Shown here: positions 1 through 6,058 of the stretch, piece by piece
Position numbering within the stretch: position 1 is the stretch's first letter
Layout of the letters: the number at the start of each line of letters is the position of its first letter
NCBI GenBank assembly: GCA_002771395.1
Contig: PCSS01000239.1
Span: forward strand, 719-8,871
Source: Bacteroidetes bacterium CG23_combo_of_CG06-09_8_20_14_all_32_9
Lineage (GTDB): Bacteria > Bacteroidota > Bacteroidia > Bacteroidales > GWA2-32-17
Direction of reading: 5' to 3'
DNA length: 8,153 bases
Translations under genes and position numbers: made by a program
Notes under the pieces: generated by a model
The model's input: the letters and a program-made list of their open reading frames with translations, nothing else
What the model was told of the DNA's origin: nothing
Databases searched by the model: none

Positions 1-431
1 CATTGGAAATGCAGTTTGCAGGCGCTAATAATCCTCTTTATATTATACATGGTTCAAACCTTAAGATTTCTGAACAGGAGAATATTGAATATTTTAAAAA
101 TAACCAAAACTTTAAGGTTTTAAACGAATTAATTGAAATTAAACCCGATAAAATGCCTGTTGCAATTTACGAACACTTAAATAATTTTACTAACAACGAA
201 TACAAAACACAAAAAGGCGATTGTATATATCTTTGCAGTGATGGTTATGAAGACCAGTTTGGTGGCTCAAAAAATAAAAAATTTATGGTAAAACAACTAA
301 AAAAATTATTAGTAAACATTGCCAACAAACCAATGAATGAACAACATGAAATACTAAACACAACCTTTGAAAACTGGAGAGGTGATAATGCGCAAGTTGA
401 TGATGTTACAATTTTAGGATTAAAAATATAA
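1..431 (+). CDS. SpoIIE/PP2C-type serine phosphatase, C-terminal fragment (5' end outside window)
   Basis: This is the C-terminal part (about 143 residues) of a PPM/SpoIIE-type protein phosphatase; the reading frame is open to the window edge and the first complete codon is at position 3. Visible hallmarks are FAGANNPLYII near the start, KGDCIYLCSDGYEDQFGG (the Asp of SDG fits the metal-binding Asp of the PPM fold), and the terminal QVDDVTILGLKI, whose Asp pair is the last metal-binding motif. From family knowledge, this version with the DQFGG and 'KPMNEQHEIL' segments is the output domain of Bacteroidetes sensor proteins that often carry TPR, GAF or 7TM input domains; the input part is not in the window, so it is unknown here. 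Such enzymes dephosphorylate Ser/Thr on anti-sigma-antagonist-type partners, but no partner gene is visible. No convincing terminator follows; only a T-run lies at 451-458. The family call is firm and the architecture is not known. Confidence 0.88.
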   Translation, partial: LEMQFAGANNPLYIIHGSNLKISEQENIEYFKNNQNFKVLNELIEIKPDKMPVAIYEHLNNFTNNEYKTQKGDCIYLCSDGYEDQFGGSKNKKFMVKQLKKLLVNIANKPMNEQHEILNTTFENWRGDNAQVDDVTILGLKI

Positions 432-606
432 CGGGACCTATAACAATTGCTTTTTTTTGTTGGACTTCAATTTTAAAATATTGTCCGCCTCAAAAAATCT
501 AATTTTTAGAAGCCCATTAATGTTATATCAAAATTAATAGGTTGTCCCAATTTTTTTATCAGCTATTTAAAACAGGTTACTAATTGCGATTTATTAAATT
601 GCAGTT

Positions 607-696
607 CTTCTGTGTGAAACTTCTAAATCTCTGTTCACCTTGCGAAATACACTTTGCGTCCCAAAGGGATTGCACAGGTTAAACTCTGTGTTAAAT
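607..696 (-). repeat. degenerate short-word repeat (CACAGAG / CGCAAAG type)
   Basis: Read on the minus strand, this segment contains imperfect, irregularly spaced copies of two related words: ACACAGAG (684-691), GACGCAAAG (652-660), CGCAAG (639-644), AACAGAG (about 629-635) and CACACAGAA (608-616). From memory, strings of CACAGAG and CGCAAAG words are common intergenic filler in Bacteroidetes and some other phyla; their role is unknown. The copies here are decayed, so this is a resemblance call and not a family assignment. Confidence 0.4.
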
Positions 697-730
697 TCAT
701 GTTGTTAAAGATTGGGAGCGAATAGCAACA

Positions 731-844
731 ATGCCCTGTTAAATGTTTACTATATGAAATGCGAAGTACACTCTGAAGCGTACTTCTTTAGGGCATATTA
801 TACAATGGCGAGGCAATTTTGCTCCGCAAAATTATTTAACAAGG
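731..844. repeat. nested inverted-repeat element (possible MITE-like element or structured RNA)
   Basis: Four inverted repeats are packed in about 114 bp. An outer pair of 11-mers matches at 10 of 11 positions (CCCTGTTAAAT at 734-744 against ATTTAACAAGG at 834-844). ATGCCCT (731-737) pairs with AGGGCAT (790-796). Inside that, GAAGTAC (763-769) pairs with GTACTTC (780-786). Finally AATTTTGC (815-822) pairs with GCAAAATT (826-833) across a 3-base loop. No protein is encoded. The first two options share bases 734-737, so they are alternative pairings. It may be a small non-autonomous element with terminal inverted repeats or a folded RNA; the sequence alone does not decide. Confidence 0.5.
815..833. 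repeat. perfect 8-bp hairpin inside the nested element
   Basis: AATTTTGC and GCAAAATT form a perfect 8-bp stem with a TCC loop. It is too AT-rich, and lacks a clear T-run on the plus strand, for a confident terminator call. It ends 14 bases before the TAACTTTG box at 847-854, so it sits immediately upstream of a possible rel promoter. Confidence 0.45.
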
Positions 845-846
845 TG

Positions 847-854
847 TAACTTTG
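847..854 (+). promoter_or_regulatory. candidate -7 box (TAACTTTG), distal rel promoter
   Basis: TAACTTTG matches the Bacteroidetes -7 consensus TAnnTTTG exactly. No TTTG at the preferred distance upstream is present, so this is a partial match. If used, transcription would start near 861 and give rel an approximately 80-base leader containing the 17-mer at 880-896. Confidence 0.35.
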
Positions 855-879
855 GCATTTTTTAAAAATAAACATACGG

Positions 880-896
880 GTAGTAACAAAATATTT
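880..896 (+). repeat. 17-mer shared with the lipoprotein upstream region (copy 1)
   Basis: GTAGTAACAAAATATTT is identical to 3341-3357, upstream of the lipoprotein gene. Both copies are preceded by CGGGT within a few bases. It lies 46 bases before the rel start codon. Confidence 0.6.
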
Positions 897-904
897 TCTT
901 TTTT

Positions 905-912
905 TATCTTTG
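905..912 (+). promoter_or_regulatory. candidate -7 box (TATCTTTG), proximal rel promoter
   Basis: TATCTTTG fits TAnnTTTG exactly and sits 30 bases before the rel ATG, a usual distance. No clear TTTG -33 box is found about 20 bases upstream. I prefer it to the distal box on spacing to the gene. Confidence 0.5.
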
Positions 913-942
913 CATTATTGATAAAATATCTTTTATAAAAAA

Positions 943-3207
943 ATGAAATTCCTTTCCAAAGAAGAAGAAGTTGCAATTGAAAAGCAGTATAAAGATATCC
1001 TGAAAAGTTGTCCGCGGTATAAAACTAAGGAAGATAAAATACTTATTCGTAAAGCTTTTGATATTGCAAACGAAGCGCATAAGGGTTCACGAAGAAAGTC
1101 GGGTGAGCCATATTTTTATCATCCTATAAGTGTTGCTAAAATTGCAGCCGAAGAAATCGGGCTTGGAACTACTTCTATTATTTGCGCATTATTACATGAT
1201 GTAGTTGAAGATACTGATTACACTCTTGAAGATATAGGAGTTCTTTTTGGAAAAAAAGTAGTAAGGATTATTGATGGTTTAACAAAGATTTCAAATGTTT
1301 TTGAACAAGGCAACATTTCGCTTCAGGCTGAGAATTTTAGAAAAATGCTGCTTACTCTTTCCGACGATGTTAGAGTAATTCTTATAAAGCTTGCTGACAG
1401 ACTTCACAATATGCGTACACTCGATTCGTTACCCGAGTATAAACAATTAAAAATTGCTGCCGAAACTCTTTATTTGTATGCTCCGCTGGCTCATCGCTTA
1501 GGCTTATATGCCATAAAAGTCGAACTTGAAGATTTAAGTCTTAAACATCAGCACCCGGCAGTGTTTAATGAAATTCAGAAAAAACTTACTGAAACCGAAA
1601 AAAGTCGTCAGTTATATATCAATCGTTTTATCGAACCTATTGTTAAAAAACTTGATGAAAGTGAAATTAAATACAATATTACCGGTCGTCCCAAGTCAGT
1701 TTATTCCATCTGGAATAAAATGCAGGTAAAAAATGTCCCTTTTGAAGAAATTTATGACTTTTTTGCAATTCGTATAATTTTTGACCCTGATTCGTCGCAG
1801 TCGGAAAAAACACAATGCTGGAATATTTATTCGCAGGTTACCGATATTTACCAACCCAAACCTGACCGTTTGCGTGATTGGGTAAGCACTCCAAGAGCAA
1901 ATGGTTACGAAGCTTTACATACAACCGTTATGGGCCCCGATGGCAAATGGGTTGAAGTTCAGATTCGTTCTAAAAGGATGGATGAAATTGCTGAGCGTGG
2001 ATATGCTGCACATTGGAAATATAAAGGTGAAGGTAGTGACGGGAGCGAACTTGACCAATGGATTAGCAAAATACGCGAACTTCTCGAAAATCCCGATTCT
2101 AATGCCATTGAGTTTATGGACGAATTTAAAATGAATCTTTTTTCGTCAGAAATTTTTGTGTTTACACCAAAAGGATTGTTAAAACGACTTCCAAAAGGCA
2201 GTACAGCCTTGGATTTTGCTTACGATATTCACTCGCATATCGGCGACAGCGCTATTGGTGCCAAAGTAAATTATAAATTAGTTTCGTTAAGTCATGTTTT
2301 GGCAAGCGGCGACCAGGTTGAGATTCTTACAAGCGATAAAAACGAACCTAAAAAAGAATGGTTAAACTTTGTTACATCTGCAAAAGCCAAAGCAAGCATA
2401 AAAGATAAGTTCAAAAGAGAGCGTAAACTATTAATTATAAAAGGGAAAACCGATCTCGAAGCTAAATTTACAGAACTCGAAATTCCAATTACAAGTATGC
2501 TTTTTAAGAAATTGATGATTGGGTACCAAGTTTTTTCAAAAGAAGAAATTTACTATAAAATAGGTTCCGGCGAAATTGATATTAATAATGTACAGAAAGT
2601 AATAAATCGCCGTTCAAGAAGTAAATTTATCCGTTACTGGCGTATTCAGATGATAAAAACCACATCGCGATTACCTTTGCTAAAACATACAACCAATGTA
2701 ACTACGGCAAACCAGAAACTGGAACCCGTAAACCGAAAAATGCCGTTTATAGTTGACGATAGTGCCGAGAAAAAAAATTATAGCCTGGCAAAATGTTGTA
2801 ACCCCATTCCCGGCGATGAAGTTATGGGTTATCTTTCAGAACCTGAAAATGTTATTATCCATAAAAAAAAATGTCCTAATGCACAAAAAATTATGGCAAG
2901 TTTTGGCAATAAAATAGTTGCAGTAAAATGGACCATCCACAAAGTTTTTTCATTTCTTGTTCGAATAAAAATTAATGGAATTGATAAAATTGGAATTGTA
3001 CAAAACGTAACTACACTTATTTCTAAAGAACTTGATGTAAATATGCGTACAGTTTATTTTAATGCCAACGATGGAATTTTTGATGGTTTTATTGACCTGT
3101 ACATCCATGATACTTACGACTTAGATGCACTTATCGGCGATTTAAAAAAGATAAAAGGTATTAACTCAGTAAAACGGGTTGAGAAAATTGAAGAAGAAAT
3201 TAGATGA
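943..3207 (+). CDS. rel: bifunctional (p)ppGpp synthetase/hydrolase (Rel/SpoT, long RSH)
   Basis: The 754-residue product has the full long-RSH layout and family length. It makes pppGpp/ppGpp from ATP and GTP/GDP and also degrades it, acting in the cytosol on or off the ribosome as the stringent-response switch. The N-terminal HD hydrolase domain keeps its residues: RRKSGEPY at 50-57, H60, the H85-D86 pair in LLHDVVEDT, and D152 in KLADRLHNMRTL. The synthetase domain (about 240-355) shows GRPKSVYSIWNKM, D272 in YDFFAIRII, RLRD at 309-312, and E338 in WVEVQIRS. RLRD resembles the RxKD of bifunctional Rel rather than the ExDD of monofunctional RelA. A TGS domain (about 402-465), a zinc-finger segment with C618-C619, H640 and C644, and an ACT domain (about 668-750) follow. 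The ATG at 943 has no Shine-Dalgarno but an A-rich lead, as is common in this phylum. It stands alone, 174 bp before the next gene. Both activities look intact. Confidence 0.96.
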   Translation: MKFLSKEEEVAIEKQYKDILKSCPRYKTKEDKILIRKAFDIANEAHKGSRRKSGEPYFYHPISVAKIAAEEIGLGTTSIICALLHDVVEDTDYTLEDIGVLFGKKVVRIIDGLTKISNVFEQGNISLQAENFRKMLLTLSDDVRVILIKLADRLHNMRTLDSLPEYKQLKIAAETLYLYAPLAHRLGLYAIKVELEDLSLKHQHPAVFNEIQKKLTETEKSRQLYINRFIEPIVKKLDESEIKYNITGRPKSVYSIWNKMQVKNVPFEEIYDFFAIRIIFDPDSSQSEKTQCWNIYSQVTDIYQPKPDRLRDWVSTPRANGYEALHTTVMGPDGKWVEVQIRSKRMDEIAERGYAAHWKYKGEGSDGSELDQWISKIRELLENPDSNAIEFMDEFKMNLFSSEIFVFTPKGLLKRLPKGSTALDFAYDIHSHIGDSAIGAKVNYKLVSLSHVLASGDQVEILTSDKNEPKKEWLNFVTSAKAKASIKDKFKRERKLLIIKGKTDLEAKFTELEIPITSMLFKKLMIGYQVFSKEEIYYKIGSGEIDINNVQKVINRRSRSKFIRYWRIQMIKTTSRLPLLKHTTNVTTANQKLEPVNRKMPFIVDDSAEKKNYSLAKCCNPIPGDEVMGYLSEPENVIIHKKKCPNAQKIMASFGNKIVAVKWTIHKVFSFLVRIKINGIDKIGIVQNVTTLISKELDVNMRTVYFNANDGIFDGFIDLYIHDTYDLDALIGDLKKIKGINSVKRVEKIEEEIR

Positions 3208-3325
3208 AATTTTAAGAATACTGACTTTAAAGTTTTTCGTAACTATTCGTCTGATTTAAAATGTAAAAAAATGGTAATTATTCAGCCCATGTTCTTTTTA
3301 GCCACAGATTATACCAATTTATCTT

Positions 3326-3333
3326 TACTTTTG
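3326..3333 (+). promoter_or_regulatory. candidate -7 box (TACTTTTG) for the lipoprotein gene
   Basis: TACTTTTG matches TAnnTTTG exactly, 48 bases before the lipoprotein ATG. No clear -33 TTTG is present. Transcription would start near 3340 and place the shared 17-mer (3341-3357) at the very start of the leader. Confidence 0.5.
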
Positions 3334-3340
3334 CGGGTGA

Positions 3341-3357
3341 GTAGTAACAAAATATTT
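3341..3357 (+). repeat. 17-mer shared with the rel upstream region (copy 2)
   Basis: GTAGTAACAAAATATTT is identical to 880-896. It lies 8 bases after the -7 box and 24 bases before the start codon, so it would be transcribed as 5' leader. Confidence 0.6.
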
Positions 3358-3381
3358 ATTAACCTTTAAAATGGAGTAATT

Positions 3382-4383
3382 ATGAAAAAGAAAAGCAGAA
3401 TTTTGATTTACACATTAGTCATAATTGGAGTGTTTTTAATGCTTACAAGCAGTTGCAAGAAAAAAGATGACAACAGCAATCCGACAGCACAAATTCCGAT
3501 ACTGACCACTGCCGCTGTGAGTAATATTTTACAAACCACAGCCACCTGCGGAGGTACTATAAGCTCAGATGGCGGTTCAACAGTAACGGCAAGAGGTGTA
3601 TGTTGGAGCACCGGGCAAACCCCCGCAATAACCGACAATAAAACCACTGATGGCACAGGTACAGGAAATTTTACAAGTGCCATAACAGGTTTAACTGCCA
3701 ACACCACTTATTATGTGAGGGCTTATGCCACAAATAGTGCAGGCACAGGCTATGGCAGCGCTGTGCAATTTACAACTCTGCAGGGAACCGGCGGAACGGT
3801 AACCGACATTGACGGTAATGTTTACAATACTGTAACCATTGGCACACAAGTCTGGATGGTTGAAAACTTGAAAGTAACCCATTACAACAATGGCACAGCC
3901 ATTCCGTTAGTAACAGATGGTACAGCATGGACAAGCCTGACTACCCCAGGCTATTGCTGGTATAATAATAATTATGTAACTTACGGTTCTGTTTACGGTG
4001 CATTGTATAACTGGTACACGGTGAATACAGGAAATCTATGTCCTGCCGGCTGGCATGTGCCGACAGATGCCCAGTGGACAATACTTACCGATTACCTTGG
4101 CGGATTAAGCGTAGCTGGAGGCAAACTAAAAGAAACCGGTACAACTCATTGGGCAATTCCGAATACCGGTGCCACCAACGAGAGCGGCTTTACTGCCCTT
4201 CCGGGCGGTTGGCGCGGCTACGATGGCTCGTTCCACGATATTACCTACACTGGCTACTGGTGGTCAGCTACCCAGAACGGTACAAGTGCTTGGGAACGCG
4301 AATTATACCAAGGCAACACTACCGTAGGCAGGATTAGTAACAGTAAGTTCGCCGGCTGTAGCGTGCGCTGTATCAAAGACTGA
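3382..4383 (+). CDS. FISUMP-domain surface lipoprotein with an Ig/FN3-like repeat
   Basis: The 333-residue product starts with a lipoprotein signal peptide: a charged KKKSR, a hydrophobic stretch (about 7-22), and the lipobox LTSSC with lipidated Cys25. The following KKKDD resembles the basic-plus-acidic export signal that sends Bacteroidetes lipoproteins to the cell surface, so surface display is inferred. Residues about 38-132 form one Ig/FN3-like domain (ARGVCWSTGQTP, ITGLTANTTYYVRAYATNSAGTGYG) of the kind repeated in Bacteroidetes secreted proteins. Residues about 139-332 are a FISUMP domain (TIGR02145): DIDGNVYNTVTIGTQVWM, ALYNWYT, CPAGWHVPTDAQW, LPGGWRG, YWWSAT and the closing CSVRCIKD. 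FISUMP function is unknown; several Cys and many Trp/Tyr suggest an extracytoplasmic fold. A GGAG at 3373-3376 five bases before ATG supports this start. GC is much higher than next door (32 of 60 bases at 3601-3660 versus 18 of 60 at 2581-2640), which may reflect a mobile paralogous family or protein composition. Confidence 0.92.
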   Translation: MKKKSRILIYTLVIIGVFLMLTSSCKKKDDNSNPTAQIPILTTAAVSNILQTTATCGGTISSDGGSTVTARGVCWSTGQTPAITDNKTTDGTGTGNFTSAITGLTANTTYYVRAYATNSAGTGYGSAVQFTTLQGTGGTVTDIDGNVYNTVTIGTQVWMVENLKVTHYNNGTAIPLVTDGTAWTSLTTPGYCWYNNNYVTYGSVYGALYNWYTVNTGNLCPAGWHVPTDAQWTILTDYLGGLSVAGGKLKETGTTHWAIPNTGATNESGFTALPGGWRGYDGSFHDITYTGYWWSATQNGTSAWERELYQGNTTVGRISNSKFAGCSVRCIKD

Positions 4384-4581
4384 TTTTTTGTTGATTTACA
4401 CGGTTGAACGGCTTATATTCATAATGTTTGATAATTTCGTAAACTAATTTATTCCAATATTTAATTGTTCAGGTACGTTAACTGTTACAATTGAGAAGTT
4501 GTATTAAAGTATTACAAATCGCTGATATTGTATTTATTACATTTGTGAACGGTAAAATTGGGTTAAATGAAATATATTAAA

Positions 4582-4601
4582 ACCTTTTGCGTGTAAAAGG
4601 T
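4582..4601 (-). terminator. hairpin, second terminator candidate after tRNA-fMet
   Basis: ACCTTTT (4583-4588 with flanking A4582) pairs with AAAAGGT (4595-4601) across a 6-base loop, giving about a 7-bp stem. On the minus strand it is followed by TTTAATATATT, so it would act as a back-up terminator for the tRNA transcript. The short stem keeps confidence low. Confidence 0.4.
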
Positions 4602-4608
4602 CAAAGAA

Positions 4609-4641
4609 AAACCCTTACAAGTAATTAACTTATAAGGGTTT
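4609..4641. terminator. bidirectional intrinsic terminator
   Basis: AACCCTTACAAG (4610-4621) pairs with CTTATAAGGGTT (4629-4640), a 12-bp stem with one C-A mismatch, extendable by A4609-T4641, around a TAATTAA loop. On the plus strand it is followed by TTGTTTTTTG-like sequence, fitting the end of the lipoprotein transcript. On the minus strand it is followed by a TTTTT tract ending in C, fitting the end of the tRNA transcript. It lies 9 bases beyond the tRNA 3' end. Confidence 0.7.
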
Positions 4642-4649
4642 GTTTTTTG

Positions 4650-4721
<72 letters not shown>

Positions 4722-4730
4722 ATATTGGTG

Positions 4731-4738
4731 CAAAAGTA
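4731..4738 (-). promoter_or_regulatory. -7 box (TACTTTTG) of the tRNA-fMet gene
   Basis: On the minus strand TACTTTTG fits TAnnTTTG exactly and ends 9 bases before the first tRNA nucleotide, leaving a leader of only a few bases. No matching TTTG -33 box is visible about 20 bases upstream. The position supports independent transcription of the tRNA. Confidence 0.55.
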
Positions 4739-4790
4739 GTAAATAATTCATAAAATTAAATTATTAAAAATTTATTATTACCCGTGGTTT

Positions 4791-4895
4791 TTATTTTAAC
4801 AGTTCACATGTACTTGTAATTGTGAGACTGCATTGCCCATAAGAATTTAAAGTAAATAAGGCAAAAGCTGAAAATGAAAGTAAAAGATTTTTCAT
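4791..4895 (-). CDS. 34-residue putative secreted peptide (or remnant of a secreted protein)
   Basis: I do not recognise this product. It begins with a clear signal peptide: MKN, a hydrophobic core LLLSFSAFALFTL, and a likely cleavage after NSYGQ, the AQ/GQ-type ending frequent in this phylum. The predicted mature part is only about 14 residues, with two Cys (CSLTITSTCELLK). Gln before Cys does not fit a lipobox, so a lipoprotein is unlikely. The ATG at 4893-4895 is chosen because it places the signal peptide at the N-terminus and because a good promoter (4930-4960) lies directly upstream; longer in-frame starts up to 5003 run back through the promoter and into the next gene. It could be a true small secreted peptide or the stump of a larger secreted gene cut by a stop; nothing coding continues after the stop. 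Confidence 0.45.
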   Translation of the reverse strand: MKNLLLSFSAFALFTLNSYGQCSLTITSTCELLK

Positions 4896-4929
4896 AATAA
4901 TTAATTTTAGAATTTTATAATAAAGACTG

Positions 4930-4960
4930 CAAAAATAAAAAAAGGTTGCTAAATTGCAAA
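4930..4960 (-). promoter_or_regulatory. Bacteroidetes-type promoter (TTTG-N19-TATTTTTG)
   Basis: On the minus strand, TTTG (4957-4960) is followed after 19 bases by TATTTTTG (4930-4937). Both boxes match the phylum's -33 and -7 consensus and the spacing is in the preferred range; it is the best promoter in the window. Expected start is near 4923, giving a leader of about 27 bases before the 34-residue ORF. It lies just past the stop of the upstream gene. Confidence 0.65.
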
Positions 4961-4968
4961 AATAATTA

Positions 4969-5739
4969 TTAACTTTCATATACTCCCATTCCAAACAAAG
5001 CAAAATCTAAGCGAACAGGGTCTTGCGAATCAATTAATAATAGGTTATCTGTAAGTTCCAATACAGCTTTCCAATCATTTTGCTTACGTTTGAGCAAACC
5101 AAGTTTACGCGAAATATTTCCAGTGTGCACATCTAATGGAATTTTTAATGCCGACATTGGAATTTTGCTCCACAAACCAAAATCAACTCCTTTGTCGTCT
5201 TTTCTAATCATCCATCGCAAAAACATATTCAATCGCTTTGCTGCAGAGCCTTTTGTAACATCTGAAATGTGTTTGCCTGTTCTTGGTAACTCAATATTTT
5301 TCATAAATATTTCACGAAAAAAAATTATTGAACCGGCTACTGAATTTGTTTTTTTATAACCTTTTGTAAAAACATTTTCTAATCCGCCGTACTCGTTATA
5401 AATTTGCTTTAATGAGTGAATAACATCCAAACAATCGTTACCATTAAAAGTTCGATGAACGAATTTTAAAATCGGCAAAAGTTCTTTCCCCTGACTTTGA
5501 GTAATAAAAGAGTACGGTGAATTATCAATTAAAACCATTAATCTTTTTGCATTTTTAATTATTGAAGTTCGGTTTCCCCAAGCAATTATTGCCGATAAAA
5601 ACGCAGAAATCTCAATATCTTCTTTTTTCGAAAAACTATGAGGAATTTTAATAGGGTCATCGTTAATAAATTTTGGACAGTTATAGAAATCAGACTTTTC
5701 TATCAACACTGAAGCAAGTTTTGAAGGTATTTTTTTCAT
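4969..5739 (-). CDS. TIGR02757 (DUF2400) family protein
   Basis: The 256-residue product fits the TIGR02757/DUF2400 family in length and signature. Recognisable segments are ISAFLSAIIAWGNR (44-57), KFVHRTFNGNDC (92-103), AKRLNMFLRWMIRKD (167-181) with GVDFGLW (184-190), PLDVHTGNISRKLGLLKRK (201-219), NDWKAVLEL (221-229), and the end DPVRLDFALFGMGV (240-253). The biochemical role is not established. The LDVHTG segment and helical layout recall HhH-GPD DNA glycosylases, which suggests but does not prove a nucleic-acid function. It is predicted cytosolic, with no signal peptide or membrane segment. The start ATG at 5737-5739 gives the family's usual N-terminus (KLxxxLxEK). No clear TAnnTTTG box or Shine-Dalgarno was found upstream. 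It is divergent from the acyltransferase gene and followed at once by the promoter of the short secreted peptide. Confidence 0.9.
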   Translation of the reverse strand: MKKIPSKLASVLIEKSDFYNCPKFINDDPIKIPHSFSKKEDIEISAFLSAIIAWGNRTSIIKNAKRLMVLIDNSPYSFITQSQGKELLPILKFVHRTFNGNDCLDVIHSLKQIYNEYGGLENVFTKGYKKTNSVAGSIIFFREIFMKNIELPRTGKHISDVTKGSAAKRLNMFLRWMIRKDDKGVDFGLWSKIPMSALKIPLDVHTGNISRKLGLLKRKQNDWKAVLELTDNLLLIDSQDPVRLDFALFGMGVYES

Positions 5740-5776
5740 GCAAATAAGATATTATACTGAAAACGGGATAAAACCC

Positions 5777-5901
5777 TACATTTTTCCAATTTCAGATTTC
5801 AAATTGCAAATCGCATGAAACAAATTGTAAATTGCAATGTAATTATGCCAAATAAATAATTTGAAATCTGAAATTTTAAATTTTTCAACAATCAAAATGT
5901 A
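5777..5901. repeat. 125-bp palindromic element with perfect 18-bp arms
   Basis: AATTTCAGATTTCAAATT (5788-5805) is the exact reverse complement of 5858-5875. Outside it TACATTTT (5777-5784) is the reverse complement of AAAATGTA (5894-5901), extending the symmetry. The 52-base centre carries near-repeats of AAATTGCAA (5822-5830 and 5829-5837; a third copy at 5801-5809 overlaps the arm). It is AT-rich and codes for nothing. I infer a small palindromic intergenic repeat; similar TTTGAAATCTGAAATT-type strings are familiar to me from Bacteroidetes genomes. Confidence 0.6.
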
Positions 5902-5908
5902 CAAATTT

Positions 5909-5969
5909 ACCACGTAGGATATATTTTATAAGTTTATCTATCGTTATTCAACAGATTATCCAACGTGGT
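5909..5969. repeat. 13-bp inverted repeat with 35-base spacer
   Basis: ACCACGTAGGATA (5909-5921) pairs with TATCCAACGTGGT (5957-5969) at 12 of 13 positions; the single mismatch is A5916 against A5962. It is the most GC-rich part of this gap and lies upstream of the acyltransferase start, so it may be an operator or a leader hairpin. Confidence 0.5.
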
Positions 5970-6058
5970 GAACCCCGTGCAAAGTATAAATAAACTTACA
6001 AAATTAAAAATTGAGACACATTTTAAGATATTTATTTTTAAAAATTAATAAGAAATAT

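Larger units (their letters stand above)
432..942. other. 511-bp non-coding region upstream of rel
   Basis: No reading frame of useful length or recognisable protein lies here on either strand. The stretch holds a degenerate word-repeat segment (about 607-696), a nested inverted-repeat element (731-844), two TAnnTTTG-like boxes (847-854, 905-912), and one copy of a 17-mer that recurs upstream of the lipoprotein gene (880-896). Between 432 and 600 I see only AT-rich sequence with a T-run at 451-458 and no strong hairpin. Confidence 0.7.
4384..4649. other. 266-bp convergent intergenic region
   Basis: The lipoprotein gene and the tRNA gene point towards each other here. From 4384 to about 4580 I see AT-rich sequence without gene or clear structure; from 4582 to 4641 two hairpins serve as likely terminators. 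Confidence 0.6.

Noticed and set aside
1901..2134. 77-codon frame inside rel
   Set aside because: Out-of-frame shadow of conserved synthetase sequence, with no own start signal or family.
3371..3379. ATG-GAG-TAA minimal upstream frame before the lipoprotein gene
   Set aside because: Its GGAG is better explained as the Shine-Dalgarno site; a two-codon frame is expected by chance.
3408..4337. Frames of 63-99 codons on both strands within the lipoprotein gene
   Set aside because: They overlap well-conserved Ig/FN3 and FISUMP sequence in the main frame; higher GC simply lowers stop frequency.
4896..5003. Longer start for the short secreted peptide
   Set aside because: It would overlap the upstream gene and its own promoter and would bury the signal peptide 36 residues in.
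5090..5359. 89-codon plus-strand frame opposite the DUF2400 gene
   Set aside because: Antisense shadow of conserved family sequence.
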